NCBI GenBank assembly: GCA_001414485.1
Contig: LLEY01000050.1
Location: 1 to 64,000, forward strand
DNA length: 64,000 bases
Reading direction: 5' to 3'
DNA from: Calycina herbarum
Lineage: Eukaryota > Ascomycota > Leotiomycetes > Helotiales > Pezizellaceae
Shown: piece after piece, positions 25,702 to 39,500 of the stretch
How the letters are laid out: the number at the start of each line of letters is the position of its first letter
How positions within the stretch are numbered: position 1 is the first letter of the stretch
Made by a program: the position numbers and the translations under genes
The notes under the pieces: model-generated
Database searches by the model: none
Told to the model about the DNA's origin: nothing
What the model saw: the letters and a program-made list of their open reading frames with translations, nothing else

Positions 25702-28700
25702 ATAGTCTACCTCTATCTTAAGGCTCTATACTAGAGTAGTCTTATATACCTCTATTACTACTTATAAACACTTTAACTATTCTATAGAGAAGCTTCTTAC
25801 TATCTCTTTTACGCTCTCTCTCTTTAGTATTATATAATACTATACTAATACTTTATATATAATAGTACTTCTTATTACTACTATATATATTTATCTTACT
25901 TAGTAGTAGTCTATACTCTATATCTTTCTAGCTAGTCTTATAAGTATAAAGATTTATATTATAAGCTTCTTCTATACTCTCTTCTAGTATATTTTCTAGT
26001 TTAGCTTTCTATTAAGCTCTATCTCTAGAAATCTTATATACTTGACTAATATAAGCCTTACTTCTCTAAACTGAACAGTCTCTCTCTATAGTACTCTCGT
26101 TCTTATAAAGTATATAAGTACTATCTTTTCTAAGCTAAAAGCTATACCTCGCTTATTCGTCTACTTATTATATACTTCCTAGGCTACTTCGAGTATTCTA
26201 TAGTTTACTTTTATACTCTTTAATATTATAAGTAGGTTTATATTATCTATAAAGCCTACTATTACTAGTCTATTAATCCTTACTAAGTCGTTATATAAGG
26301 TTAAAGTAAATAGAATAAAGAGTATTAGAGATAGTACTAACTCTTATAATATCTCTTAACTAGGTCTCTCTTATTTATAAACCTCTTATCAAAGAATAGT
26401 ATAACCTTACGTTATAAGAGGAAGCTTTCTATCTAGGTTATAACCTACTATAGTATCTCTTTCTCTCTTAGAGTATAAAGCAGCTATATATAGTCTACCT
26501 AGTTAAATACCTTTACTATATCTAGCTAGGCTAAGGACATATAGCTCTTATTCTCCTAAGTAGTATATACATCTTTTATTACTATTCTTATTATAAGTTC
26601 TATATTCTAGTACTTCTAGTTACCTATCTATATTTCTTAAAATATAGCCGCCTCTTCTATAAGCTATATAAGCCTCTATACTATTATCTTCTTAAGAATC
26701 TTACCTATTATTAAGAGTAGTACTATTAACTAGTAGACCTCTACCTTACTCTATTCTTCTATTATCTTACCTAGTTTCTTTAATACTACTACTTTTATAT
26801 AGTAGAATAGTAATAGAAAGTACTATAAGTAGAAGCTCGCTTCTATAATTACTATAAGTACTTCTTAAAACAGCTTATTATATACTTTTAGAAAGCCGTT
26901 TACTAGTATATTAAACTCTAGTACTTTCTAAGGTACTAATCTTATCGCCTTCTTAATATACTTCTTAGTTACTTATTAGCTTACTTAGTATCTTTAAGAG
27001 AAGCTCTTAAGACTCTACTCTTTATTAAGAATACTTAAGTAGTTAGCTGTTAATTCTAAGAAGAACTTCTTTATAAGAATATAAGCCTTATTCTTATAAT
27101 TCTCGCCGCTGATTCTACTAATTAAGGTAAGTGTTAGTAGCGCTAGTTCTTTAGGTTTTATATATCTCTTTAGACGTATCTACTTCTTAAGCGTCTATAG
27201 CTTTCTATTATCTTTTAACGCCTCTGTAAGTGCCTCTCTCTAGCTCTTTATCTTCGCTCTCTTATTAACTATCTAGAGTTCTTAAAAGGCTTTATCTAGC
27301 TAGTATCTTAAGCTTCTTATATAAAGCTCTCTCTACGTTCTCTCGTACTCTCTTACTCTAATTAACGCTTCTTTAACCTCTATATTCTACTATAGCTATA
27401 CTCTCTCTTTATCTAACTTCTAGAGTAGTATTAAGGCTTAGGCTATCTACTAGAGTTTTTCTATAAGCCTCTTAACAGCTCTCTCGAGTTCTAGTATATT
27501 CTAGATTACTAGCTTCTTAAGACGTAGAGCCTCTACCTTTACTAGTACTTCGTCTATTAGCCTCTTACTAAAACTAAGCGTTCTAGACACCTTTCTCTCT
27601 TCTTCTACTACTATTATTAAGAGTTAAGCTATATAGTCTAAGCCTAATAGGTCTAGCGGTTTATACTATATTACTACGTTTTTAATTAAGAAAGCTAGGT
27701 TAATTATATAGTCTTAGAATCTCTCTCTTCTCTAGATAATCTCGTTATAAAGCGTATCTCTTTTAAGCGTCTACTATATAACAAGTTCGATAGTAAGGTC
27801 TATGTTCTAGTTATATCTTTTATATTTATCTTAGCGAGAGTAGTAAGCGTTTAGGTTCTTTACTATAAGCGCTTTTTAAGATCTCGCTAGTTATAGTATA
27901 TTCTTAATTAGTATTCTCTTTATTTATAGATTATATACTAAGTAGATTATTATTTCGTTTACTTCTTCTTCTATTATTATACTTACCTAGTTCTTATCTA
28001 TAGTATATATCTAGCTTATTTTAGAGTACCTCTTATATATAAAAAGCATCGCTGCTTTATTTAACTAGACTATATTATATCTTAAGCTTAGTAAGTAGCT
28101 AAGAGAGTCTCTTATACTATTCTATACTAGCTCTTAAATTATAAGAATATTATATTCCTCTTTATAGTTTAGAGCTACGTTAAGTATCCCTAGTATCTTC
28201 CTCGTATTCTAGTATAGTACTATTATACTTATAGTAGTTCTATAAAGGTTTAGCTTCCTTCTATCTAGGTACTACTCTCTTACTTATCTATAATACTACT
28301 CTTCTACTTAATATATCTTTATAAATACTAAGTATTCTCTTCTATAATTCCTACACTTTACTAGGTATTCTTTTAGATCCTTCTTACTTAGATACTCTTC
28401 CTCTCTCTTTTTATATTTCTTATATATATACTAAGTATATCTCTTATCTTATTTATAAAAGCGTATTATATAACTCTATCTCTAGTACTTAAAGCATCTT
28501 ATAACTACTACTTCTACTATATATCTCTTATATAAGAAGTACTATACTTCTTATAATATCCTTCTTAAGTAAAGCCTTCTTATACAAAGCCTTCTTACTT
28601 CTTTAATTATTACTACCTCTAATATATAGTTCTATAGAGCTAGTCTATCTTATCTCTAGCGCTCTCTATATCTACTCCCTTATTATATAATCTTTAGTAC

Positions 28701-29588
28701 CTTTATATTAGAGGCTTATAAGATACTTTATAATAGACCTACTATTCCTTTCTTAAGTATATTTACTAGAACTCTCTTTATAAGTATTATAAGCGTTCTT
28801 ACTACTATTACTACCTCTTATTTAAACGCCTTCTTTACTTAGCTATTATTCTATATATACGCTACCTATTTCTCTTTCTTAAACTATATAATAATATCAC
28901 TACTTTAGAGCTTCTTTACTATAATTACTTCTACTCTATATCTACCTAGATTTATAGCCTCTATTACCTCTTTTAGTAATAGCTTTTCCTTTCTCTTATC
29001 TATTCCTATAGCCTAGACTATAATTTCTCTTATATATTTAGCTAATATAATATATTCTCTTTATAACGTAACTCTAGCCTCTCTCTATAGCTCTTCTATC
29101 TTAACTCTCTTTACTTATATTAGAGCTCGTTCTTTTATACCTTCTATCTTCTTTACTATAATTACAAGCTCCTCTTATAGAATTCCTCTTATTATCGTTT
29201 TATCTCCTCTCTTTCTTACTCTTCTATACTTAAGCACCTTCTCTACTACTTCGATAATTACTTTAATACCTCTTTTCTCTATTACTAAGTTAAGTATTAT
29301 TTAGATTAAGCTCTTCTCTATCGCGTTTATATAATCTAGTACTCTTTTCTAACCTCTTATACTTTACTCTTTATTTATTATTATACTATCGTTGTTTACT
29401 AACACTCTAAGAGAGAGAATAGAGACTTTTTATAAGTCTTCTATCTCTTTATTACTACTACTACGATTACTTAATATAATCGTAGAGTATTTTAATCTCT
29501 TTCTTAACTGTCTAATAGTCGTCTAAATATATTTTAAAGCTTTTAGAGTTACTTTGTTAATTTCGAAAGTTTTTCTCATAATTATATA
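25702..29588 (-). mobile_element. RIP-degraded non-LTR (LINE, Tad1-like) retrotransposon
   Basis: On the minus strand the stop-ridden frames resemble a fungal LINE. An ORF1-like charged region lies at about 28400-29580. ORF2 shows reverse transcriptase traces: a block like QGSPLSPILF near 26330-26360, and a VGFIDNINLL segment at 26231-26260 corresponding to the F-A-D-D catalytic box with the second Asp changed, followed by an EKxELIHFTR-like block. No intact frame remains. Ends were not defined; the left limit is taken at the gypsy LTR and the right limit at the inserted DNA transposon. Confidence 0.6.
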
Positions 29589-30730
29589 ACGTGGTTTATT
29601 ATCGAGTCGCTTATATTATTAAGTCGTCTACTTTTCCTTAGTATTAAACTTTAAATATTAATAAATCAACTATAATATATTAAATTAACTAAAACTAATT
29701 AGAATCTAATAAACTAGATATATCTACAGCTTCTTAACAAGTTTACGTATTATAACTAGTTTTTCTATAAATTCTATAGTACTACTTAGACGATTGCCTC
29801 TTCTTATAACTCCTCTCCGCCGTATATACGTCGCGTCGTACTTACTTATCTACGTTCTTTTATAATATAATATCTTATATATCCTCTATAGTAAGTATAC
29901 TACCTTAACGTATACGAGCCTTTTTAGCTCTACGATGCTTACTTAGAGCTTTGTTTACTACTCGAAGTATACGTACCTCCGTAGACGAAAGAGTTATTTC
30001 ATAAGCTATTCTCTCTATACTCTTTGCTAATATAGCAACTGTCTTGAAAAGTGGAGTTAACGAGCTTCCTTAGTAATAGGTAATTCGATTTCGAATAAGA
30101 GTTGTTTATAAAAGAGCTTCAGCTAGATTAGAAGAGGTCTAGGAGACCTAAGAGTTAGTATTAGTAGTAGAGAGTCTAGAGAGTATTAGAGTCTATAACT
30201 TTATATTAAGCTTTGAAATCACAGCTTAGGATCTTCGTATAAAGCTCTTTAAAAATCGTAAACGCGATTAAAATATATCTTAAAAGCTAGTTATTATTAT
30301 ATAAATCGATAAGTCTAGAGCTTACTAACGCGTTCTCTCTCTCTTAATTCTAGGATAAAATTAGCTATATCCTCTATACTAGTAAGCCGTAGTATAAACT
30401 CTCTAGAATCTAGCTTAAGTATATTCCGAGAAATCACCTCCTCTTCTAGTATAGTTAATTTATAACGATTAGGTTATATTTCGTCGTAAGAAGTTTAGCT
30501 AGCTATTCTATCTCTAAGTATAGTTCTAGAGACTTTATATAGTTTTACTATAGTCTAAGTATTTATTATCTTAGATAAACAAATAGCCTTAATAGCTAGA
30601 ATAATTAGAGCTTCTTTAGTTTAAACTTCTATTTATAGTAGTTAAGAAAACACGTGTTAAAGTTAGTAGAGTAGAATATAAGAAAAAGTAGACGACTTAA
30701 TAATATAGACGACTCGATAATAAACCACGT
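29589..30730 (-). mobile_element. pogo/Fot1-like DNA transposon, 1142 bp, internally deleted
   Basis: Inverted terminal repeats of about 50 bp (ACGTGGTTTATTATCGAGTC... and its complement ending AATAAACCACGT) are bounded by TA duplications at 29587-29588 and 30731-30732. Inside, about 29690-29760 is the reverse complement of 33530-33600 near the end of the other pogo element, which sets the orientation. At 1.1 kb it is too short for a full transposase and has no open frame. Confidence 0.8.
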
Positions 30731-30732
30731 TA

Positions 30733-32360
30733 ATAGTAGTTTATAAAGTTAATAAACTTTATATTAATATATATAAAGTAGTTATTTATAAAAAGAAGAT
30801 AAATAAACTCTTAGTAACTTAGGTTTTATATACTTTTTAAATACTTTTTCTAACTACTTTAAACTAAATTAATTAGAAAACTAGCTATTTTCTAAAAAGC
30901 TAAAGTATATACTAGAATTCTCTATAATATTAGTAAACTAAGAATTCTAGAAATCTTTAAACTCTTCTTTATAAATAAGAAGTAGTAGTATTATTATTAT
31001 TCTTACGCTACGTAGGCCGTAGGCTAAGCTCTAAGAGTAAGTAGTATATCTTCTATTCTAGTTTACAAAGTCTTTTAGCTCGTTCTCCGTCGCTTCTTAA
31101 GCTTTCTCTTAAGTATATAACTCTCTCTTCCGGGTTCTACTACTGTCTATTCAGAGCTCGTCTCTCTAACTCGGTGATATAAAAGGTAGTAGATTAAAGT
31201 ACTTAACCGCTAAAGCATTTATTAGTAGTATAAGAGCCGCGGGTATATCTACCGTCTCTAACGCTTCTTAAGCGCTCTCTTAGAACTGCCTAAGCTTAGG
31301 CTTTGTCTTTCAACGCTAGGAAGTAGTAGTATTATATTATTAATAGCTAAAATATATATAAGAAGTAAGATAAACTCTTTAAATCTATTCTACTTATTTT
31401 TAGTAACTTATTCTAGTTTTTATACTCTAAGAAATATAATTTTCTTTATAGATTTATTAAAACTAATAAAAAAGCTTTTTTATTAAACTTATAAAAGTTA
31501 TTAGTTATAATATTAAATTTCTTAATTATAGAGATTAACTATAGATTAGAAGTAATATTAGCTTTTATATATAAATAAAAACTAAGTAAGAAAATAAGAG
31601 TAAATACTAAGATAAAAAAGTATATAAATATAAATATATACTTAATTATAACTATTATTATATAGATAAATAAACTTATAAATTATATCTATATACGTAA
31701 CTAGAACGCTAGTATTATACTAGTAAGTATAAATAGTCGTACTTCGTATATCTAGAATAGTTATAGAGAATATAAATCTTATTACTTTTATAGTTATTTT
31801 TAACTTATATAAGATTATTTTTAGATTTAACTATCTTCTCTTTCTATATTCTATAGTTTATTATCTCTCTTTATATTTATATTTCAGGTTATTATACTTA
31901 GATATATTTCTCTTTTAGAGAAAATCTCTTAATCTAATCTTTTTTATATATATCTAGATTAGTAAAGAGCTTTATTACTTCTTTATTTTCTAGTAGAGAC
32001 GTAGAATCTTATATATTAGCTTTTAAGTATATTTATATATAATTCTTCTTCTTAGTTCTAGATCTTATTTATATACTTACTTAGTTCTTATCTATCTTAT
32101 AATCTACGTTTTTAAAGTTATTTATAAGTAATATATCTTAGCTTAAACAACGTTTAGGTTTTCTTAATTCTCTTCTAATTATAATTTAACTATAATCTTA
32201 GCTATCTTATCTACTACTTTATTTCTCTAGATACTTATATAAGCTAGTATCTATCTTATTTTAACCTAGGTTCTATAGTTCTTCTATAGCTTAATATCTT
32301 AGAGCTCTATAGTATATATTATTAATATTTCGCTATTTTCTATATATATTATTTTTATAT
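30733..32360. repeat. AT-rich repeat DNA, unassigned
   Basis: About 31020-31320 is the better preserved copy of the repeat also at 13915-14220. The remainder is AT-rich with stops in every frame and holds nothing else I can identify. Confidence 0.5.
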
Positions 32361-32361
32361 A

Positions 32362-33707
32362 ACGTGATCTATTACCGAGCTGCGTACATCACCGAGCTGC
32401 GTACTTTTACCGAATTTACTACTCTACTACTTTAATACGCGTTTTCTTCTTCTATAATATAAGTCTAAACTTAAGAAGTACGAATTATATTAGCTATTAA
32501 AGCTATTTAAACATCTAAACGAAAATTAAGTTATAGAAACGCTGTAAAAATCTATAAAGTTCCTAAATCTACTCTTTGTCTTAGAATAAACGGCTGATCT
32601 TCTTATAACGATACTAAACCTAATTATTTAAAGCTGACGAAATTAGAAGAGGAAACAATTATTTAATATATATTTAATCGAGATTCTAGAGGGTTTTCGC
32701 CTTAGCTAGTTAATATAGAAGATATAGCGAATTACCTCCTCGAGGTATACAGAGTAAAACGCGTTAGAAAGCGCTAGGTAGAATGATTCGTAGTTCGACG
32801 ACTAGAGCTAAAGACGTGTTTTAATCGCGTTTACGACTTTTAAAGAGCCTTATACGAAGATCCTAAGTTAATTAGCGCGTGGTTTCGACTAGTAGAGAAT
32901 ATATAGGCGAAATATGGTATAGTAGATAGCGATTTCTATAACTTCGACGAGACCGGCTTTATAATAGGTTAAATCTGTCCTAGAATAGTTGTTACTTATG
33001 CCGATCGACGTAGCAAGAGTAAAGCAGTTTAACTAGGCAATCGAGAATAGGCGACAGCAAGGTATAGAGCGTTTGGCTTATGAATTGACTCTTGTCAATG
33101 CCGAGCTACGTACACTTCGAGCGGCAAATGAGGCACTTTCTAAGCGTCGCAGAGCTAAAAAGAATCGTATCCGTTAAGGAGGTACACTTACTGTAGAGGA
33201 TGTACACAATATTATGGCTTAAGACGAAGTAAATGAGCAGTTCAACTAGGCAATCGAGAATAGGCGACAGCAAGGTATAGAGCGTTTGGCTTATGAATTG
33301 ACTCTTGTCAATGCCGAGCTACGTACACTTCGAGCGGCAAATGAGGCACTTTCCAAGCGTCGCAGAGCTAAAAAGAATCGTATCCGTTAAGAAGGTACAC
33401 TTACTATAGAGGATGTACATAATATTATGGCTTAAGACGAAGTAAATGAGCAGATACGACGCGACAAGCGCTTTGGAAGGGTAAATCGTGAGGAAGGGAT
33501 TTCGACTACGTAACGTTGTAGTACTTACGGAAAGACTGGTTATAATACGCGAACTTGTTAAGAACTTGTAGATATATCTAGCTTATTAGAATCCGAAGAG
33601 TAATAAGTTTTATCTATTATTATAGTTGATTTATTATATTTTGAAGTAGTAGAAGTCGGTAAAAGTGCGCAGCTCGGTAATATACGCAGCTCGGTGATAG
33701 ATCACGT
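32362..33707 (+). mobile_element. pogo/Fot1-like DNA transposon, 1346 bp, internally deleted
   Basis: TA-flanked (32360-32361, 33708-33709) with inverted repeats of about 52 bp starting ACGTGATCTAT and containing two CCGAGCTGCG motifs each. The plus strand encodes traces of a DDE_1 transposase. A helix-turn-helix-like N-terminal part runs into an NFDETGF box (about 32940-32960) that includes the first catalytic Asp. The sequence then jumps to a C-terminal region (LSKRRRAKKNRIR), so the rest of the DDE core is deleted. The C-terminal segment is tandemly duplicated (33024-33449). Confidence 0.82.
33024..33449 (+). repeat. 213-bp tandem duplication inside the pogo element
   Basis: Two head-to-tail copies (33024-33236 and 33237-33449) start at GCAGTTT/GCAGTTC and encode the Lys/Arg-rich transposase C-terminal segment. 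They differ at only about five sites, all transitions. This is markedly less AT-rich than the surrounding desert. Confidence 0.88.
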
Positions 33708-33709
33708 TA

Positions 33710-35280
33710 TCTAGTTATAGATAATACTATTATAGCTTTTATATAACTATCTATACTACTTTTATTAGTATAGATAAAGATACTATTTAAAAGATACTTT
33801 AGAAAGTTCTTATACTATATCTAATATAATAGATATACTTAGTTCTTACTACTATAGTAGTATAATATATAACGGGATTATCTCTTATTCTATAATTATT
33901 ATATCTCGATAGTAGTAGAGACGTCTATAGATATATCTTAGTAGACTTATATAAGATCTCTAGCTCTTTTAATTTAAATTATTAGAACGAAACTCTTCTA
34001 AGACTAGTATCTTATTATAAGAGTATATAATTAGATTATCTATAAAGAGAGAAGAGTTCTCTAAGTAGAGAGACTATTTAACTATTCTATAGTAAGAGCT
34101 TTAGCCGAAGATAAGCTGAAATAAGTTATACCGAGATATTAGCTAAAGACTAACTAGAATAAGCTAGTTCCGTATTTACTAAATCTAAAATCTTTATACT
34201 TATCTATAGCTAAGATTCTTCTAATTATCTTAGTACTAGTCTTCTATATCTACTACTTTATAAAAAGAAGATAAAGCTCTATATCTAGCTTAATAATCTC
34301 TCTAGAAACTTCTTATATAGTAAAATACTCTCTAGTCTTATACTTCTTCTTATATATTATCTTATTTAAAAACTCTCTCTAGGATTTTAATAACTAAATA
34401 ACTTCTTTAGAGAAGTATACAAAGCTCTAAGCTTATATAATATAGTAAATAGAATATTATATATTAAGTACTAGCTACGAGAGAGCTAGCTTACTTCGAG
34501 GTTAGTTTAGACGAGCTTAGAAGTCTCTTAGAGAGAGAGTTCTCTCTTTAGTAAGAAAGTATAATCTAGGACTTCTTTCGTCTATTCTTAGGTCGAAGTA
34601 CTAGTTCTCGCTTAGGAGACCCGCGCTAAAAGTCTTGGCATCTAAGCCTAATTTAGTAAAACCTCTTTTTAAAGTAAGTATCTACTTTCTAAGAGTTCGG
34701 ACTAGAGTTAGTAGTTAGTAGTTAGAGTTAGATATATATCTTTTAAAATATAAGAGTAATAAGTAACTCTAAGAGTATATTTAAGTATAAGTATTAGTAA
34801 TTTAAAAGTATAATTTTAAGTAATTTAAGTATTATAAGTATAATATATAAAACTAGTACTTTCTACTTAAAGAGACTAATACTTTTTCTCTTAGAATAAA
34901 TATATCAGAGGTTTAAAGTCTAAATTTAGTTTATATAGAAAGAGTATTTTAAGAGTAAAAGTATTAGTATTTTAAGCTTCTAGAAAGTAAAAATCGTTTA
35001 TAAAAATCGAAGAGCGTCTTCTAGCTATATAACGTCTAAATCTTTTTAGAAGTTCTTTTTATAATTTATAAGAGTATATCTTATTTAGTATCTACTATTA
35101 ATATAAAGCCTTTTTAATATAATTTATATATATACTTTTAAAGTATTAGAAAAGAATAATTAAATATAAGTAGACTAAGCTTTTAAAATATATAATACTT
35201 TTTAAAAGCTTTTAAATACTATAATATTAATTTTATTAAAGCTTTTCTTAGTATATCTACTTATTAGAGTTTAAATAACG
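33710..35280. repeat. AT-rich repeat DNA, unassigned
   Basis: About 34030-34130 matches the reverse complement of 2230-2320. A less degraded patch lies at about 34590-34650. No coding frame or terminal repeat was recognised. Confidence 0.45.
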
Positions 35281-36090
35281 TATTTCCTAGTCGAGTAGAT
35301 TACCTAGTCGAGTAGATTATAAGAATACTAAAACACGATAACTTTAAATATATTATAATAATATTATTAAAAAACCTCTAGCTACTTATATTAATCGATT
35401 CCTAAGATACTTTATATATACGAGTATTATATCTAATCTGATTATATAAACTATAACGTCGCCGCTTATCTTCTAAGCACTAGTGCTATATATTATTACT
35501 ATTCTCTTTCTACTAAGTCTAAGTACTTTAAATAATTTCCTCGTCTTTCTTAACTATAAAACTTCTACCTTAGTAAATAAACCTCTTTTGCTTTCTCTCT
35601 CTTCTCTTTTTTACCTCTTATAACGCCTTGATTTCAGCTCTTATAAGAGTAGCTTTATATATTATAATTTAAGCTCTCTTAGTAAGCTAATAGAATACCT
35701 TGTTAATTAATATAGAAGAGCTATCTTAGTATTATATAATACGGTTTTTAAGATATATAGTCTGGAATTTAAGCTCTATTACGTTCTATAACGTCTTTAG
35801 AGTCTAGTTTAGCTTATTTATAAAGAGTAGAGTTAGTATCTTTAGTCTTAAACTAAGATAAGAAAGAACGTTCTTAGAGTCTTTATACTAAGCTCTTTTA
35901 TAATCGTATTTATAGCTAAATTTCGTTTTAATCTCTATATAGCGTTTAATAAAAGTAGAAGTCTAATTCTTATCTACTAGAGGCGCGTTGTATTTAGAGA
36001 GAAGAAGGTCTACTATTTCTTAAATAGCTACTAGCTAAGGTAGAAATCTACGCGAGTCTAGGTTAAGAATATATCGTATAATAGCTAGCT

Positions 36091-36537
36091 TGTTACGAAT
36101 CACGTTATGCGTGGTAAGTAGTCTAGACGGCGCTCTGACAGGACAAGGTACGATATCTAGGAAATGGAAGGTAGTATAAGAGGGAATCAGTAATACGAAG
36201 GCATTTAGGTATTCTAGGATCTCACTGTTGGATAACTGTTAGAGGTTATGTAATAGATCCTGTTAGATCCCTCGAAGGATCTAAAGGGATCTAGGGATCC
36301 AGGCTTATATAGGGATCTAGGTGGTACGAAGGGTTCTATATATACTAGCACGTCTGCTACCTAGATAGGAGCTTTATACTCAACTTTAGTTATTAATCTT
36401 ATTATCTTGTTTAATATCTTTAATATAAGTAACGAGTTTACTTCTAAGTAAATAACCCGGCGTATCTGTACTTCTTTCCTATATACTAACCTTTAAGACT
36501 TAGTTATCTTTGTTTAGTTTATTTAAGTTTCGTTATA
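36091..36537 (+). repeat. gypsy 5' LTR (447 bp)
   Basis: Begins TGTTACGAATCACG and ends CGTTATA; same length as the 3' LTR, with only transition differences. Confidence 0.92.
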
Positions 36538-36571
36538 CTTTAAGCACCTACTTAGAAGTAAGATTGCTACT

Positions 36572-39500
36572 ATGTCGGCAACCTCTTCTACTCTAAGAAC
36601 TACCCTACTAAGGCTAGCTACGAACCCCCTAGTTACACTAGTTACACCGGTCACTACTCTTCGAGAGGAAGTGAAACTTCCTCTTCTAAAGCTGTTCGAT
36701 GGCTCGTCTAAGAAGCTAGCTGAATTTTTAATAAAAGCTTCCCTTTACTTAAGTTTTTATTATACCTAGTTTCTAAGTAAAACTAACTAGGTTATATAGT
36801 TGTCTACCTATCTTAAAGAGGTAGCCTATAACTGGTTAGAACCGTACCTAGAGGATTACTAGATAAATAAAACAGCTGATAGAAAGGTCTCTCTTTAGAT
36901 GTCTAAAAAGACGAGGGATTTATTTAGGAATATTCAAGAATTTAGAAAGGGAATTAACTAGGCTTTTAAGGATGTTAATATAAAGAAAAAGGTAGTTAGA
37001 GCTTTATATACACTTAGGTAGAAGGGATTAGCCGCTAAGTACGCCTTATAATTTTAATAGTACTCTATATAAATAAGATAGAATAATAAAGTATTATATA
37101 AACAATTCTATTATAGACTTAAGGATAACGTAAAGGATAAAATCGTATAAGAGGATTTTCTAGATATATTAAATAAATTAATAAATAACGTAATTAAGAT
37201 TAATAACTATATCTATAAAAGAAATCTAAAGAAGAAAGGAAGTTATAGTCATCGATATAGAAAGAGTAGACAAAAAGATTATAGAGATCTTATAGAAATC
37301 GACACTACTTAGAAATCATAGGTTCTAGAGAAGGAATCTAAGAAAGAAAACTCTTAGAGAGGAGGATTATCTTAGAAAGAGCGAAATCGTCGACATAAGT
37401 AGAACTTATATTATAACTATAGTCTTCCTAGCTATAGAGTAAATAAGTATAGTAAGAAGAAAGACTCTAAAAGGAAACAAGCTAACGCTACTATCTAAAA
37501 AGAAGTAGCTTTACTAGAAAAAATCAAACTTACAGATAAAGAACTCAAGGCTAGAGGTTATAGCACATAAATTAAAATAGACGCTATAGATATAACAGCA
37601 GACACTATATACTTATAGCTAAACAAAGGAATTAAGTTATAAGTTAGTAAGGTATAGGACACTAATAATAATAGGGATCTATTACTTAAAGAATATTATA
37701 ATATATAGTCAGAAATGGATTATAAATCGCCTCTTTAGATAGAATATAAATCACTACTATTAATAAGTTTATTAGAGTTATTAGAATTAATATCTAACTT
37801 ATTAGAGGTAAATCTAGGAATATATAAGCCTAAATAAGGCGAAATATAGGCATTTATTAGAGCCTTTAAAAGAAGGAATAGATAGATATATATAGAAAAC
37901 TAGAAACCTAATTTCTAGAGTCTATATTCTACTTAGGGAATTAACTCTACTATTTTAACTACTTATAAAATAGTTTAGAATAAATAGGATAGAATAACTT
38001 TAGTAAGCCTTATTACTAGAAGAGAAACTATTAAATTTAAAGAACCTAGACTAGAATAAGTAGTATCTAGCAAACTATCTAGTATACCTAAGATAAGAGA
38101 TATTTAGATAGTCGTAGATATATAGGAAGAAACCAGTTTATAGTAATAGTAGGGTCCTAATAACTTTATAAGACGCCTTAAACCTAGTTTTTTAGGTACG
38201 CTACCTAATAATAGAGAAACTATACTAGAAATAGGAGGCTAGTATACTATAGTCGCTTTAGTTAGAAAAGTTAGAGTAATATTTTAGGAATTACGAAGTA
38301 GGAAGTTATTTAGTATAATCTTCTAAGAGATAAACGAATATAATATAGACTAAGAAACGGAGTTAGTATAGAGAGAGCTCTACTAACTAATAATTAGAAA
38401 ATTAAATACTATATCTAAAGAGAATTAACTTATAGTAATAGTAAAGATAAGAGGAAAGGAACTCTAAGTTATGATTAATTTAAGAGTAATAGGTAATTTT
38501 CTTTCCCTAGTAGCTTAGAAGAAGCTAAACGTCTTAATTAAAGGTATAAAGCTATACTACCTAGGAGTAGTTAACAGAATAGATATTATATACTAAGATA
38601 GAATTATTAATTAGTAAACTATTCTAATAAGTATTACTATTAAAGGATACTACTTAGACATATAATTCGATATTGTTAAAATAGGAAGTAAGGAAGTAAT
38701 ACTAGGTATACTATAGATTAGGGAATATAATCCGGATATTAATTAGAAGGCTTAAATAATAACCTTTAGTTAATATAATTATATAGGTTTATAATTATAA
38801 CTTTAAAGCTAGAACGAGGTTAGCGCCACCTCTTCTAAGACGCTAGAACACCTTATCTAGGGTCCTTCACAGGTTAGTAGGACAGCTAATAACGAAATAT
38901 CTATATAGTATAGAGAATTTAAGGCTTTGTTCAAAAACCTAGAAGACTTGTAAGCCTTACTAGAACATCGCCTATAAGACTATAAGATTAAATTAAAAGA
39001 GGATTATTACCTCTTAAAGTAGAAGCTTCGGTTATATAACTAGAAAAGCCTATAGAGGATAGAAAGTTATATAAAGGAAGGTATTAAGAAGGGATATATT
39101 AGAAAATCTAAGTTACTAATTACCTTAAACATACTTATTATTAAAAAGAAAGACGATCTAGACAGAAGAGTATATATTAATTACTAAGAAGTAAATCATA
39201 CTACAGTTAAGGACGCTTATCCGCTACTACCTAGCTAATACTTATAGGATAAGTTAGGCAAGGTAGTACGATTTACGAAACTAGATTAATAAAACGCTTA
39301 TAGACTTATATAAATAAAAGTTAGAGATAAATAAAAGATAGTATTTGCCTTACTATTAAGCCTTTATAAATATATAGTTATACTATTTAGACTCTATAAC
39401 GTACTAGCTATATGTTAGAGATAAAACAATAATATTTTAAGAGATCTTCTAAGAGTAATAGTAATCTATTACTTAGATAATATCTTAATCTTCTTAGAAA

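Noticed and set aside
36572..36769. 65-codon ORF as a standalone small gene
   Set aside because: It is the start of the decayed gypsy gag, repeated in inverted form at 25066-25221.
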